From positions 10,750,064 to 10,814,063 of the forward strand of contig NC_067115.1 of NCBI RefSeq assembly GCF_021347895.1: a stretch of 64,000 nt of DNA. The letters run 5' to 3'. Each line of letters begins with the position of its first letter. The stretch's first letter is position 1. This document shows, one piece after another, positions 50,395 through 61,729 of the stretch. The translations under genes were made by a program, and so were the position numbers. A model generated the notes under the pieces. The model was given only the letters and a program-made list of their open reading frames with translations, had not been told where the DNA came from and did no database searches. The stretch is from Acanthochromis polyacanthus. Lineage: Eukaryota > Chordata > Actinopteri > Pomacentridae.

Positions 50395-51460
50395 AGATGT
50401 TCATGGTTCCCAGAAGACGAATCTTACTGACTTTTCCCCTAGATTGACCATCATCCTTTTGCATTTTAGGTTTGATTTTATTGAATTTTTTAGTGTTTTG
50501 CAAACAAACGGATGAAAGTTTAGACTTTAGTTTATTCAGTGAATAAACTTTCAAATAGGCTTTCATGGTTCTCAGGGGATTAATCCCACTGACTTTTCAT
50601 ATAGTGACATCATCAGGTTAATATATTTAGTGGGGTTTTTTCCTAAGTATTTTGACAAGAACTTGATCAAGTTTTATTTGTGAACCCTTTTCGATGACAA
50701 AAGATTCATGCAGACATTCATGGTTCCCAAAGGATTAGGCCTGCTGATTTTTCTTTCAGTGTCACCGTCAGACTGAGAGATTATTTTGACAACTAATTAG
50801 TCAAAGATGTCAATTTCTCAACATCAAGTCAGATATTCATGGTTACAAGAGGATTGATCCTACTGGCTTTCCTTCTAATGTCACTATCAGAATGATAACT
50901 TAACCAAAGTGTTAATTTTATGTTTGAACTCAGTTTAAGGTATACTTTATGACCAAAGATTATATTCCGCACTTCCAGAGGATGAATCCTAGTGATGTTT
51001 TCTCTGGTTTCACCATCGGGTTGACATACTTTGGTTTTTATTTAGTATTTCGACAACTAACTGATCAAAGTTTTCACATTATTTAGAAGCTCATCTCAAC
51101 TTCTACTCTATGGACAAAGTTTCATACAGACATTCACGGTTTCCACAGAATGCATCCTACTGATGGTTTTCCCTACTGTCACCATCAAGTTGATATATTT
51201 TGGGTTTCTGTTTAGTATGTTGACAACTAAATGGCCAAAGTTTCTACTTTTTTCTGAAACATTTTAATTTCTACATTATGAACAACGTTTCAAATTTACA
51301 TTCATAGTTTCCAGAGGATAAATCTGAATAACTCTGGTGATCCCTTGACTTCTTCTCTAGACCTACTGGCAGATTAGACATTTTTGAATACTTTATTAAT
51401 GATCAAAATGTACACTTTGTCAGTTAGGGCAAATTAGCACACTGTCATTATTTTACTTAA
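50395..51460 (+). repeat. Degenerate tandem array, seven divergent units of about 120-170 bp
   Basis: A block resembling TCATGGTTCCCAGAGGAT-AATCCTACTGA...TCACCATCAG recurs with starts near 50401, 50563, 50718, 50837, 50966, 51134 and 51302, giving spacings of 162, 155, 119, 129, 168 and 168 bp. Between blocks there are recurring phrases such as TTTGACAACTAA and GATCAAAGTTT. The last unit passes into a segment (AATTAGCACACTG near 51433) that elsewhere in the window follows a single unit. The units are old, with many substitutions and no shared reading frame. Confidence 0.8.
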
Positions 51461-51464
51461 ACTA

Positions 51465-53485
51465 TAAGTGAGCCTTAAAGAGTTGCTTGCATGTCCTGAT
51501 TTTGTTCAATTAAATCTGTAATATGAAACAGTGTATTGACTTTTTTCTGCTTTCACAAAGTCTGAAAGTTTGCAATGGGGAGAACAAAACTATCCTAGTA
51601 CTTTTTGTACTTGAGGGAAGCAGCAGGGACATTCTAATCAGATGAAAAAATTTTTTTGTAATCTTACCTATTTTAACTTCTATTTAAATTTATTCTGCTC
51701 TGTCCCTAAAGTCCTGATGATATTACAGAGGTAAAATCGAGTCTGATCATGTCTGATAGATAAAAAAAAATTGAGAGTTTTCGTAATTTTCATTTTCTCT
51801 CCAGCCCACATTTATGGCTTTGTTTGTTGCCCCTTACTCTGAGAAACAGGTGCTTGTGCATATATACAAGCATGGACTCGTTCGTACAGACACACAAACA
51901 TTGAACAATGGACATACTAACCCACACTCCCCCGCACACTGATCAGATTCACTTTTTCAAATTAATAGTAGAGTTGCCTACTCCCTCTCCTTGTTTTGTC
52001 TCGCGCGGCCTTCATTTGCGACTCATGGCAATCTGTTCATTGTGCCATGATATTAGGTGATTAAAAATCACCACATTGGAAGATGCGGAGAGCAGAATGA
52101 AAAGGCAGAAAAGAAAAAGAAATGCTGTGGTTGCTTCACCGCCACCTGAGAAGAATACAGAATCTGCCAGACGCATCTGGCCCGCGATTGATATTCTAAA
52201 CAGCTTCCATGTGGTGAAAAGCCCCTTCATAGAATAAAGAAAACAATTTGATAAACAAAAAAATGGTAATAACAACCCCCAAGACAAACAAACCCCACGC
52301 TACTTGTTCTAATCTAAGTTGCTGTTAGCTACTTAGAAGGCTGGTGAATGAGCACTCTTCAAATGTGTAGTTGTGATAACAAAACCCACTCCATTTAACA
52401 AAACACAAATAATAATAGAGATTCAAAGGGTATCAAGAGTTGATTTTCATGCTAAAGTACAGGGGTGAAGTATGCAAATTGGTAAGTTGCAGCATGTGTT
52501 ACTTCAAAACTGGAAAAACAAATGAAATAATATTTTTCCTGTATTTAAAGTACAATGAATTTGTTATCATCCATGGCAGCATTGTGTAACCTAATGGACA
52601 GACAGGGAAAAAAAAGGCACAGCGGTGCACCAGCATCTGTACAGCATCTGAGACAATTAATAACAGACCCTGCACAGTGGGAACACTAAGAGCTTGGTAG
52701 CTTTCACATGAACTTCATACATGTCACTGATGGCGATTCTGATCACACTGAGAAAAATATCCAGAGTTTGTTTCCTGTGAGGATGGCAGGTGGAAATCTG
52801 ATGAAAGCCCAAACAAAACCTACCTCCCCCTAATTCCTCCAATTTATTTGCATTGCCTTGATCGCAGTGGTGGGCGACACAAATATAAATCACATCACAA
52901 GTAATGCGCTTCGCCATAATGGAGAAGATGCTGGCTGAATTACAACGCTATCAGACACCGTACGTACCATTTGCCGGTGTTTTTGAAACAACAAGCACGC
53001 TATTCATCATAGATTATCAGATTGTGAAAATGTGGACTTATCGCATACCAACAGAGTCATTAAGCTCTGTTGATGGAGGGAAACACTGAAAGTGTGAGAG
53101 TGAAACACAAACGCCTTTGCAAGTCAAGTTCCAATTCGTCACAACCGATGGCTCTCAACACCTTGATATGAATTGAATGTAGATTGCATATATAATTGAA
53201 AACTTCCAGATCTAAATGTCTCGTAACAAAGTAAGTTCATCACATTCTCTTAGCATGCAAGCAAAGTAAAAAAGAAAAAAATATTTCAGCTTGAGCAACT
53301 GCTGAAATGAACTTTAACCTTCAATATAGTATGCATTCACATAATCAAGTTTATTAATCTAAAATTATGTTCTTTTTCTTTTGTTGAGATCAACTTTGTG
53401 TATTAATTTAGTGATATTGGCACTGAACATGGATATGATTGTATGGAAGGACCAGTATGTCGAAAACATAATTTAATCTTTGTAT
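51465..53485. other. Gene-free AT-rich sequence
   Basis: No repeats recognised. The 61-codon plus frame at 52904-53089 is protein-like but lacks splice context. Confidence 0.55.
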
Positions 53486-53489
53486 TTAT

Positions 53490-53820
53490 ACAATTTGTAC
53501 AAGTCAGTGAGCGTACTTTGGGGCTATAAGACTGTTTTCTGTAGATTTCTCCTCACTTTTCATTACCATTTTTAAAACCCCTTTCAACAATCTCCTGGCA
53601 GCAACACGCACACGGAAAATTTCAAGTTTTGCCAAAGGTTTGGATCGTGCAGTAACGCAGCCCTGCTTTTTTTTTTTTTTTACCATGAAATTTTAACTTT
53701 AATAGCACTTCTCGCTTCCCTGCATACAAATCAGGGGCGAAGGGCATACGTCCATTTCGGATTTTCGGCGTACGCAAACTTTTAGTATGGATCCTACGCA
53801 ATGTTTTATAAATGAGGCCC
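53490..53820. repeat. Possible dispersed repeat with a GTACGC-rich end
   Basis: The right part (53740-53815) has GGCGTACGCAAACTTTTAG and ends TTTATAAATGAGGCCCCTGA, a terminal phrase I associate with a common fish repeat. An AT-poor segment with CAGTAACGCAG and a 15-bp T run lies to its left. I could not find a matching left terminus, so extent and class are uncertain. Confidence 0.4.
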
Positions 53821-54317
53821 CTGATCTTGGGCTAATGGTATAAGCATTGATTAATGCAGCTAAAGAGAAGGAAAAGAATGATAGAATTGTACTATGGAGC
53901 CAAAAACCTTACAATATTATGTGAACAAGTCCTTTCGATTTGCTACCTATTTGTGTTTTTAGAGATTTGCAGTGGGTTAGAGTGAAAGTATTAACAGCTG
54001 AACTAGTGTGCCGTCTGTAAAGTCTAATAATAGAGAAATATTAAAGCTGTATTGACCAATTCCTTATATATTAGTGATTGGTCCAATGAATATGTACAGA
54101 GTGATGAACTCAGAGAATTATTACTTGTTTCTGCTATTCTACTCAGCTCTACATAACATTGTAGCATCTTGCAGCTATGCGTTTTGGTTTTCTTGTCCAC
54201 AACTTTGCTTTTACAGCACACTCAGTTCTTACTGGTCCTGTTTTCAGCAGCAAGTCAAGGTAAAATGAAAAATTAAATGGCGAATACACAGTAGAGCCCT
54301 TGGCATTTAAAAAAACA

Positions 54318-54760
54318 AACATGCACTACCAGTAAAACATTTGGACACACTAAGAAACAATTACTATCCCCAATCACTTGGCAAAATAAATTGAACTTAT
54401 TAAGCCAATTGGTTCTTGCCATAATGTAGATTCTAACAGTTGTCACATATGGCTGTCAACTGTGTACCAACCTGACTTCTGCACAACACAACTGATGGTC
54501 CCAACCCCATTAAGAAGGCAAGAAACTCCACAAATTAACCTTGATCAGGTACACCTGTGAAGTGAAAACTATTTCAGGTGATTACCTCATGAAGTTCAGA
54601 CAGAAAGCCAAGGGTTTGCAAAGCTATCATCAAATCTAAAATAGAAATCAGTCATTTCACAATTGTTTGTTTGCTACAAAATTCCATATATCTACGTCAT
54701 AGTTTTGACGTCTTCAGTATGTATCTACAATGTAGAAAGTAGTAAAAATGAATGACTAGT
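54318..54760. mobile_element. Internally deleted Tc1 derivative (MITE-like)
   Basis: The left end CACTACCAGTAAAACATTTG (from 54326) is the terminal motif of a widespread vertebrate Tc1 family. The following sequence (54412-54600) is that family's 5' untranslated region in reverse. The block 54660-54740 is its terminal-repeat interior (a TTTGTTTGCTACAAAATTCC motif). The transposase gene is absent, so the copy would move only with an enzyme supplied in trans. The right-hand edge is diffuse. Confidence 0.72.
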
Positions 54761-56184
54761 GAGGATGAAGTAGTGCAAACATACAGATAAATGCAGCTGT
54801 TAGGATTATAAAGGAATAGTGTGCTTCAGGTGACTCGAGGAGAACATGCTTCAAAACTACAAGCAATATATGTTAAACGAAGAGCGCAGAGGTGGGGAAA
54901 CAAGGGACAGGAAAAAATATCAAAATAGAAACAAAAGTAAAAATGTCTGTGTGAGTTTGTGTGGTCGGGGGTGGTGTTGTATTACATTAACAGGAAGAAC
55001 AAAGACCGTGTGATGGAAATATGCCTGTTCCTCTGACAGTCATGTTCCCATGACAACTGTTGTACTGGGTGACAAAGGCGGAGACACACAAGTCGCACTG
55101 GAGATGCAAAGTATGCACAAAAACACACACGTGCGCAGTTCGTCTTTTTCAGCTTGGCTCTCTGCTGGGTTTTTTGGTACCCAGAAACTACTGCTGCCCT
55201 TTTTCTCATGTTTCTCTTTCAACTTGGGGGGTTGTCATTTTTAAAATTCCCACAATTCAAATGACAACCAACATCTGGGCCTTTGTGAGGTTTCAAAAAG
55301 CTTTTGTCTCATAGGCGGCCTCTTTCTGTCTCTTGGTTTGCTCTTCCACGCCATCTTTCTTTCTTTCTTGTTTCCTCAGCACAGCAAACATTAAAAGGGG
55401 ATTTAATCGACAAGCCGTGCTCAATCAGTCAACAAATCAGCTCATTTGTCTGTTTGTGACTTTGCCCCGAGACTTTCTCCATGGCTGCGTCGAGCTCGAC
55501 TTGGTGCATTTTTCTGAAGCCCATGTCTGAGACCCTCCTCACACACCCAAACACACACATACACCTCCCATAAGCACCTTGCAGGCAGATGAGAGAAGCA
55601 GTTTATAAAGTCAGTGATCTGCTACTTTCTTCAAAAGGATTATGATAGCTTTCAAATCTGTGCCCATCAGCACTGTAAACATATGAGCTACCATTAGGGG
55701 ATTCACAAAAGACTGGAGAAGCATCTCTTTTCAAAGACTTCATCAGGTAGAAAAGAGGGCTGTCTGCACATCTTACACCTGCTTATTGTTGGTGCAAACA
55801 GTGACTGATATGTATGTTGGTGGTGAAAAAAGAGCTAAAAATCTCCGAACTGCTTGGTAAATAAATCAGAATGTGTTCTGTGATATCTCCACCCTGAATC
55901 TCTTCGAAATACATTGGCAAAAGTTTTTGAATGATGTGTTTGTGTGGCTTTACAGACTACAGATATTACTGGTGGATTAACTGCAACAAAAGACACTTTT
56001 TCTTGACCGTCACTGTCATTTCAAAACTTGTAAGAAAACTAAGAAGCCACAACCGTGGCAGCAGCTTTATGAAAAGAAAACCAAGTTAGTATTACTTGCA
56101 TATGTAGAAAGTCATGTATCATGGCACCCTTACAAAAGTCATGCTGGTAAGAAAACTAGTTGTAAACAGTCCTGGACAAAGTGA

Positions 56185-56260
56185 TATTCTGACCTGGTGA
56201 AGGGCGAAAAATCAGGGGGACTGATGTTATGAGCTGGAAGTTTGGCCAAAGTTGTCGCCT
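56185..56260 (-). repeat. Dispersed teleost repeat, core fragment
   Basis: ATTCTGACCTGGTGAAGGGC (56185) with AAAAATCAGGGGGACTGATG (56208) is the inverse of the core block in the 50.4-kb array (TTTTCCCCTAGATTGACCATCA type). It is a single short copy. Confidence 0.55.
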
Positions 56261-57029
56261 CTGACTTGAAAAAAAAAATCCCTGGTACTATGTAATAATA
56301 TACTATACTATGTAATAATACATGTTCTGTTGGTCAGTTTAGAAAGTATTGCACCATTTATTAGGCCAGAGGGCTTATAGAAGCCTTGGTTGTCTGCTGT
56401 ATATGAACTGGGAATTTTGTTTTTGTTGTTATGGTTCAAGAGTTACAATTACAAAACCCTCATAACACTGTTCTGCAAAATTGCAAGCTTAGTGTTTGCT
56501 CTTGATTAGAATACCTGCCCTACTCTGAAGCTAATATATTGTTCGTTTGTGAATTGCTTAGTGTGTCTTGTAAGCTAGCTAGTATTAGCTTCAGGGGTGA
56601 AAAAAGCAACACAGTGATTATTTGGAACTCACTCATAATGCAAAAGATGATGCCAAATATAATCTGCAAAACTAGCTGCCTCCAATGCAAACCAACTGGC
56701 CATGCCACACGTCTCTGAATCCGTCTATTTATCGAGTTTATGTTGCAAAACATGCTTTCAGAGTCAATGCTGAAATGCAAATGTTTAGTTGGTATTATGC
56801 TCCAAGTATTTCTTCATAGATCATCATTATAAAAGTGCTGTCTGTTAAACTTGTGACACATTTGATTGCAAAACAGGCGCTGTATTATTCTATGAAATAG
56901 GATTTTATGGTAGAAACTAATTTGTGAATGTTCTTATTTGTTATATGTGTTGTCGTTTTAATGTAATATTTGTGGAAAACATGAAAAATGAGTAGTTAGC
57001 ACATTGTCTAAAAACAGTAATACCGACCC

Positions 57030-57180
57030 AAATTTTGCGCTAATCACTCCAACAGATGTTAAGATATTTCATAAGACAATGAAAATTTGAAGTTTCTAGT
57101 GCAACATGAAACAAAATTATTTGGATTGATCCTCTGGGAAATGTGAATAAGGCAAGCATCAAGGTCAATCTGTCCAATAA
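57030..57180 (-). repeat. Dispersed teleost repeat, diverged copy
   Basis: GATGTTAAGATATTTCATAAG near 57055 and GATTGATCCTCTGGGAAATG near 57124 (inverse of the TTCCCAGAGGAT block of the 50.4-kb array) mark a further copy in minus orientation. Edges are uncertain. Confidence 0.45.
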
Positions 57181-57289
57181 GCAGACATGCATTTGTTAAT
57201 ATTTCATTCTAGATTTTAAAAAAAAGTGAATGAAAGTGGACGGACCAAGATAACATCGACAGCTGTGTGTCATCCCACACCTCCACTAG

Positions 57290-57960
57290 ATCCGTACACG
57301 TCTCCTACTTGCATTGCTGTGCTGGCTGAAGATCCCGGTTGCTTGAAAGCCATGCACAAATCCTACCCAGGACCAGGAAGTCATTCTAACAGATAATCCA
57401 ATAAGCTGGTGCCATCCTGTTCCTGGCAGTGTAGCCTGGTGAGTGAGAATAGTAGCTGGGAGGTGACAGGAAGAGTGTCTCCTCACCTCTCCAAGCCCTA
57501 CTGGTTCCCCAACCGCCACAGATACAGCCTCCTGCCAAGTCATTCATTAACCCCATCGGAGGGACTGCGGGAAGAGAGAGGAAGATGGGAAGCGGAAGAT
57601 GAGGAGACCGGCGTCTCTGTGGGAGAGAAAAAATAAACAGATAGAGGAGATAAAGGGAGATTGAAAGACAGAAGGAGCTTGTGAGGACGCGAAAGCAATT
57701 CTGCTCAAAGACCGTAATCCAAATGCTATTCTTATTCATATATCTTGCTGCTACTGTCATCAATCACATTTTCGTAGCTCTTCCTAAAATTTGAGTCACA
57801 TCATCAATAGACATGGCGCAAGTCACTGCCAGAAAAGCAGTGACAGGACAGCGATGAATGGAATTCAAATGATTGGTGAAAAAAAAAAAAAAAAAGTACT
57901 CAAATTTTCGCCACAGTATTCATTTCTGTTGGTGAGTCTGGGAGGAAACTGCATCTTATA
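57290..57960. other. Gene-free sequence with higher GC
   Basis: The 57290-57640 part is GC-richer than its surroundings and open on both strands (85 and 75 codons), ending in a purine-rich run. No domain or gene recognised. Confidence 0.45.
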
Positions 57961-58009
57961 ATTCAAGCACAGTGTATAGATAAGATAAGAGCTGGAGCAA
58001 AGTGAGAGC

Positions 58010-58190
58010 ACAATTCTCTAAGAGAGAGAGGAGGAGGAGTGTCACTCTTAAGTGGAGACTGCGAGAATGATGTTAAAGTATGAGAGGAGAGCAAAAACTT
58101 CTGGAAAGGCGGTGAGTTTGGAAGTGAAAGTATAGGAGAGGGGGAGGAGAAGGGGGGAAGGCTCAGAGGGGGAAAAGAAAAGGCCATGTC
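58010..58190. repeat. Purine-rich tract (plus strand)
   Basis: AGAGAGAGAGGAGGAGGAG and GGGGGAGGAGAAGGGGGG runs. The 136-codon minus frame over it is compositional. Confidence 0.82.
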
Positions 58191-58529
58191 TGTGAGACTG
58201 GAGCAGTATGGTATTTTAGTTGTCAGCCAGAGAAGCGAAAAGCCACACGAGCACAAATACAAGGCTATTTTCTCCCCCTGCATCCTCTCACCTTTATGGT
58301 GTGTCCGTTGAGCTCCCTGCAGCACTTGCACACACAAACTCACATACACACACACACTCTGAAATACACGCACACTCGCTCAGAGGAAACACTCTCTGAT
58401 CCCATGGTGAGAGGGAACGGAAGGCCACTGCTCGCATATGGCCACCGGCTTTGTGCTGAATCTCCTCCCAAGCGAGAGTCGACTGTAGATGGCACTATAG
58501 CACTGCAGGAAAAACCCTGTGCTGCCATA

Positions 58530-60155
58530 TAATCACACACACACACCGTCCATACTGTCCACGACCATCTCCATACATGACTATGCATACATTAGATATC
58601 AGTGCTCCTTGATGCAGACAGAAGAACGTATCATGTGTTTGTGACTGTTCATGTGTCATGTCTGCACTGTTTGTAGAGATTCTGCTGTGTCCCTGACAGT
58701 TTTCCAATGTCACAGGACAACAATTTGAGGATGATCCCCCCCCCCCTTTACTCTGTGTGTACTGACAGCAGGGGATGGTACACAACTGCACACACGCAAA
58801 CACGATTCCATCCACACACTTGAGTAGCACATGCTAGCATGGCAAGATTCAGTTTTCTGATCATTATCATATCTCGTGTGTAAAATGACACTTTTTCTGT
58901 CTACATTGCAGCATGTTACTTGTGCTGTTGGGTGCAGACACACAGTCAGCGTCTTGCTCCTTTATCCCTTCGCCTTCTGTCTTGTGAGCAAGAACAAGCA
59001 CATTGAACATTCACACTGATACAATATTGAGATTAACAGACAAAAAAAAAAAAAAACACCCAGAGGGAAAAACAGGCAGATTTTTGCAAGAACGAGTGTA
59101 AGAAAGTGTGAAATGCAGATAATGAGAAAGAGAAATCGACGCAGAGACATGCTGAACTACGGGGTCTGTCCCTCTTCAAGCCTGGAGAGTTGTGTTCAGA
59201 GACGCTGAGTGTTCTCTTGCGTTGACTAGAGGAGAGGGGAAGGTTGCTGAAATAGATGACTCGCTCAGGGCTGTACACACACTCAGAACAGATGCAACCG
59301 CAGCACTTCCTTAATAGTGTTCCTCGCACAGTAATAGTGCGAATACATCTGCAGGGTGAGCGTATGTGTTTGGCTGTGTGACTGCATATGTGGATTTCAA
59401 TTTCTTTGAACTCTTAACTTCTAAGCTCAAAATGAAGTTTTCTGATGTGCGGGTTAAAGGAGTGAGGAAATTTGGCCAAAACTTGCGTACTGTGTGCGTG
59501 TATGCGGATCAACGTGTGCACATTCATATTAAAAGAACATTTGGTGCCGAAAAGGGATAATTGAAAATCTCTTTTCTATTTGATCAGGGATGAAATATCG
59601 CAAAGCCTGTTGAGTAGTGCCTCTCTACCTCTGATACTTTAATGCTGTTAATACACAGAACATACACATATGGGAATGCGCCTTCACTTATTCACATCCA
59701 TGAATCATCTGAACACCAAACATTTAGGAAATCTAGTTATTTGTCTTCAGAATAAGCTTATAAAATCTATATCAATCGCACAGGTATTATATTCAGGCCT
59801 GATTTTTGGATTTGTTTGTGGTTAGCTTAGCATTAAAACTGAATGTGGGGAAACCTCGTCCAAAGTTTAAAAATGTTCCCATCAATCATGCCTATAAAAA
59901 TCATAAAATGACATGCATCTGCTGTTTACACTTTCAATCAAACAGAAAAGTAAAAATTAAAGTTTGTGGTTCTAGTGAAGTGCATATCTGGCAACACATG
60001 CTAGCTGGAGATGCTAAAAGCATTTGGTGAATTGAAAAATAAAAATAATATATACTATTTAGTCTAATACGCAAGTCTAACATCGCAAATAATCACTTCT
60101 GCATCCACGTTTATTAGCAAACGAGTCAATGTCTGATAGATCTAATAGACTCCAA
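58530..60155. other. Gene-free sequence
   Basis: Contains poly(C) at 58736 and an A run at 59042-59055. No gene supported. Confidence 0.55.
58736..58746. repeat. Poly(C) run of 11
   Basis: Uninterrupted cytosines, unusual in this AT-rich window and prone to length error in sequencing. Confidence 0.9.
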
Positions 60156-60159
60156 CCAA

Positions 60160-60655
60160 ATTAGCAACTCTGTCAGCATGCTAACTATTGCTCCCAATGA
60201 CAACATAAATATGTTGATGTTTAGCAGGTTAGCATAGCATGTTCAGCGTCTTAGTTTGAGACATTTGCATGCTAACATTTGCTAAATAGCACAACTGAGG
60301 CTAAACGAAATAAATACTAATCAGGTTCTGGATGCAAACCAATAAGTCCACAGTTTATGCGACCTTTGTAGCAAATAATAACATTCTCTCTGCCAGTTTT
60401 CTGTCTCTCTTCACTGTCAAAGGGAAAATGCCTTAAAGAGGATATGTTGTTTTGCCAGTAGGCTCTTCAGTAATGACCCTGAACAAACTGAAATTCTGGC
60501 CTGATGGTAGCACAAACCAAAAAAGGTCTTCTGGGAATCATTACTAAAATTTTCAGGACAAACCCTTCAATAGTTGTTGCAATATTTTAGTTTGGACCTA
60601 AGTGGTAGACCAGCTGACTGACATCCACATCCCTAGAGTCACCTTTCCAGTGTGG
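60160..60655 (-). repeat. Dispersed teleost repeat, minus-orientation copy
   Basis: Carries GCATGCTAAC and TTAGCATAGCATG motifs at 60176-60290, then at 60495-60640 the inverse of the 50.4-kb array unit (GGCCTGATGGTAGCAC, TTCTGGGAATCATTA) followed by CAATAGTTGTTGCAATATTT and a TAGACCAGCTGACTGACATC segment. I recognise this combination as a high-copy fish repeat of unsettled class. It has no coding capacity. Confidence 0.68.
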
Positions 60656-61039
60656 GTAGAAAGATATTTTACACCTAAAGAAGTTGTTGTAGTCGTATTA
60701 GGTTTTAATTCCATAAAAATGCACAGGCGTCTGTAGAGGTTTGGCCTCAATTTCTGTTTTCCAGTTCGGATCACCATATGCTTTTGAAATAATCATATAG
60801 CACAATGCCAAATGAGGGTCTGTTTCTCACAATGACCCATTAGTGAAAGTCTCTGACTTGAAAAAAGGATGCATGATTCATGAGCAAGCTGGAGAGTCGA
60901 TCCTATTTTTAAGTCCACACTGGACCATTCATTTCCATAAATTTCCCTGGTTTGCATATGAGTGCAGACTGTTGTGAGCTTCAGCCAAAGGGCCAGGGGT
61001 GGAAGTGGTCCACTTGTGGTGAAAGACTCTTGATTTGAA

Positions 61040-61385
61040 ATGGCTCTTCTTTTCTTTTTTCTTCTATTTCTCCATCACATCCATTCCTTCCATTGCAGAC
61101 CTTGGCCCTGCTTTGCCCTTCCACCTGCACATTCTACACCCACCCCTCTTACCAACCTCATGCTGTTACAACTCTATCAAACACCACTCTCTTTTTTAAC
61201 CTCCCTCCACCCTTCAATCTGTCCATCGCCATTCCTCTGCATTTTCTCTCACCATCTCTCTCCCTATCCTAATAACCCTCTGCTTTCCTCATCTCTCTCT
61301 CTCTCTCTCTCTCTCTTCTTCTTCTTCACTCAGTCCTTCTATCTATCTCTCACTCTTCTCCATCCCATTTTTCTTTCCTAATCCA
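61040..61385. repeat. Pyrimidine-rich tract (plus strand)
   Basis: About 345 bp of C/T-rich DNA containing the CT/CTT microsatellite, upstream of a CA repeat. The 113-codon open frame is compositional. Confidence 0.82.
61290..61328. repeat. (CT)n(CTT)n microsatellite
   Basis: About 12 CT units then CTT units, inside the pyrimidine-rich tract 61040-61385. Confidence 0.93.
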
Positions 61386-61537
61386 TATTCATGTAATTTC
61401 TATATGGCAGCCTGGGGCTGCTGTTAGGGACTGTTACTTTGTGTTAAAGGTCTTGAAAGCCCGGCTGATTTACAGTAATAACTTGGGATATATCCAGAAA
61501 TACCATTATCGAAGCATGGGCGCACACACAGACGCAA

Positions 61538-61540
<3 letters not shown>

Positions 61541-61607
<67 letters not shown>
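61541..61607. repeat. (CA)n microsatellite, about 33 units
   Basis: Pure CA run of 67 bp, 155 bp after the pyrimidine-rich tract. Confidence 0.98.
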
Positions 61608-61609
<2 letters not shown>

Positions 61610-61729
61610 TTATTCCTACCTCCTATAGCTACCTTCTGTCTTCGACCTCGCTTGCAATTTTCAAGGTATTTCTCAAGTTAGCCACTTTAACATTTAGGCA
61701 TGCAATTGAACACACAATGTGATTTTTAA

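Noticed and set aside
57963..58373. 136-codon minus-strand open frame
   Set aside because: Again the complement of purine-rich DNA. Low-complexity Ser/Pro/Phe-rich product.
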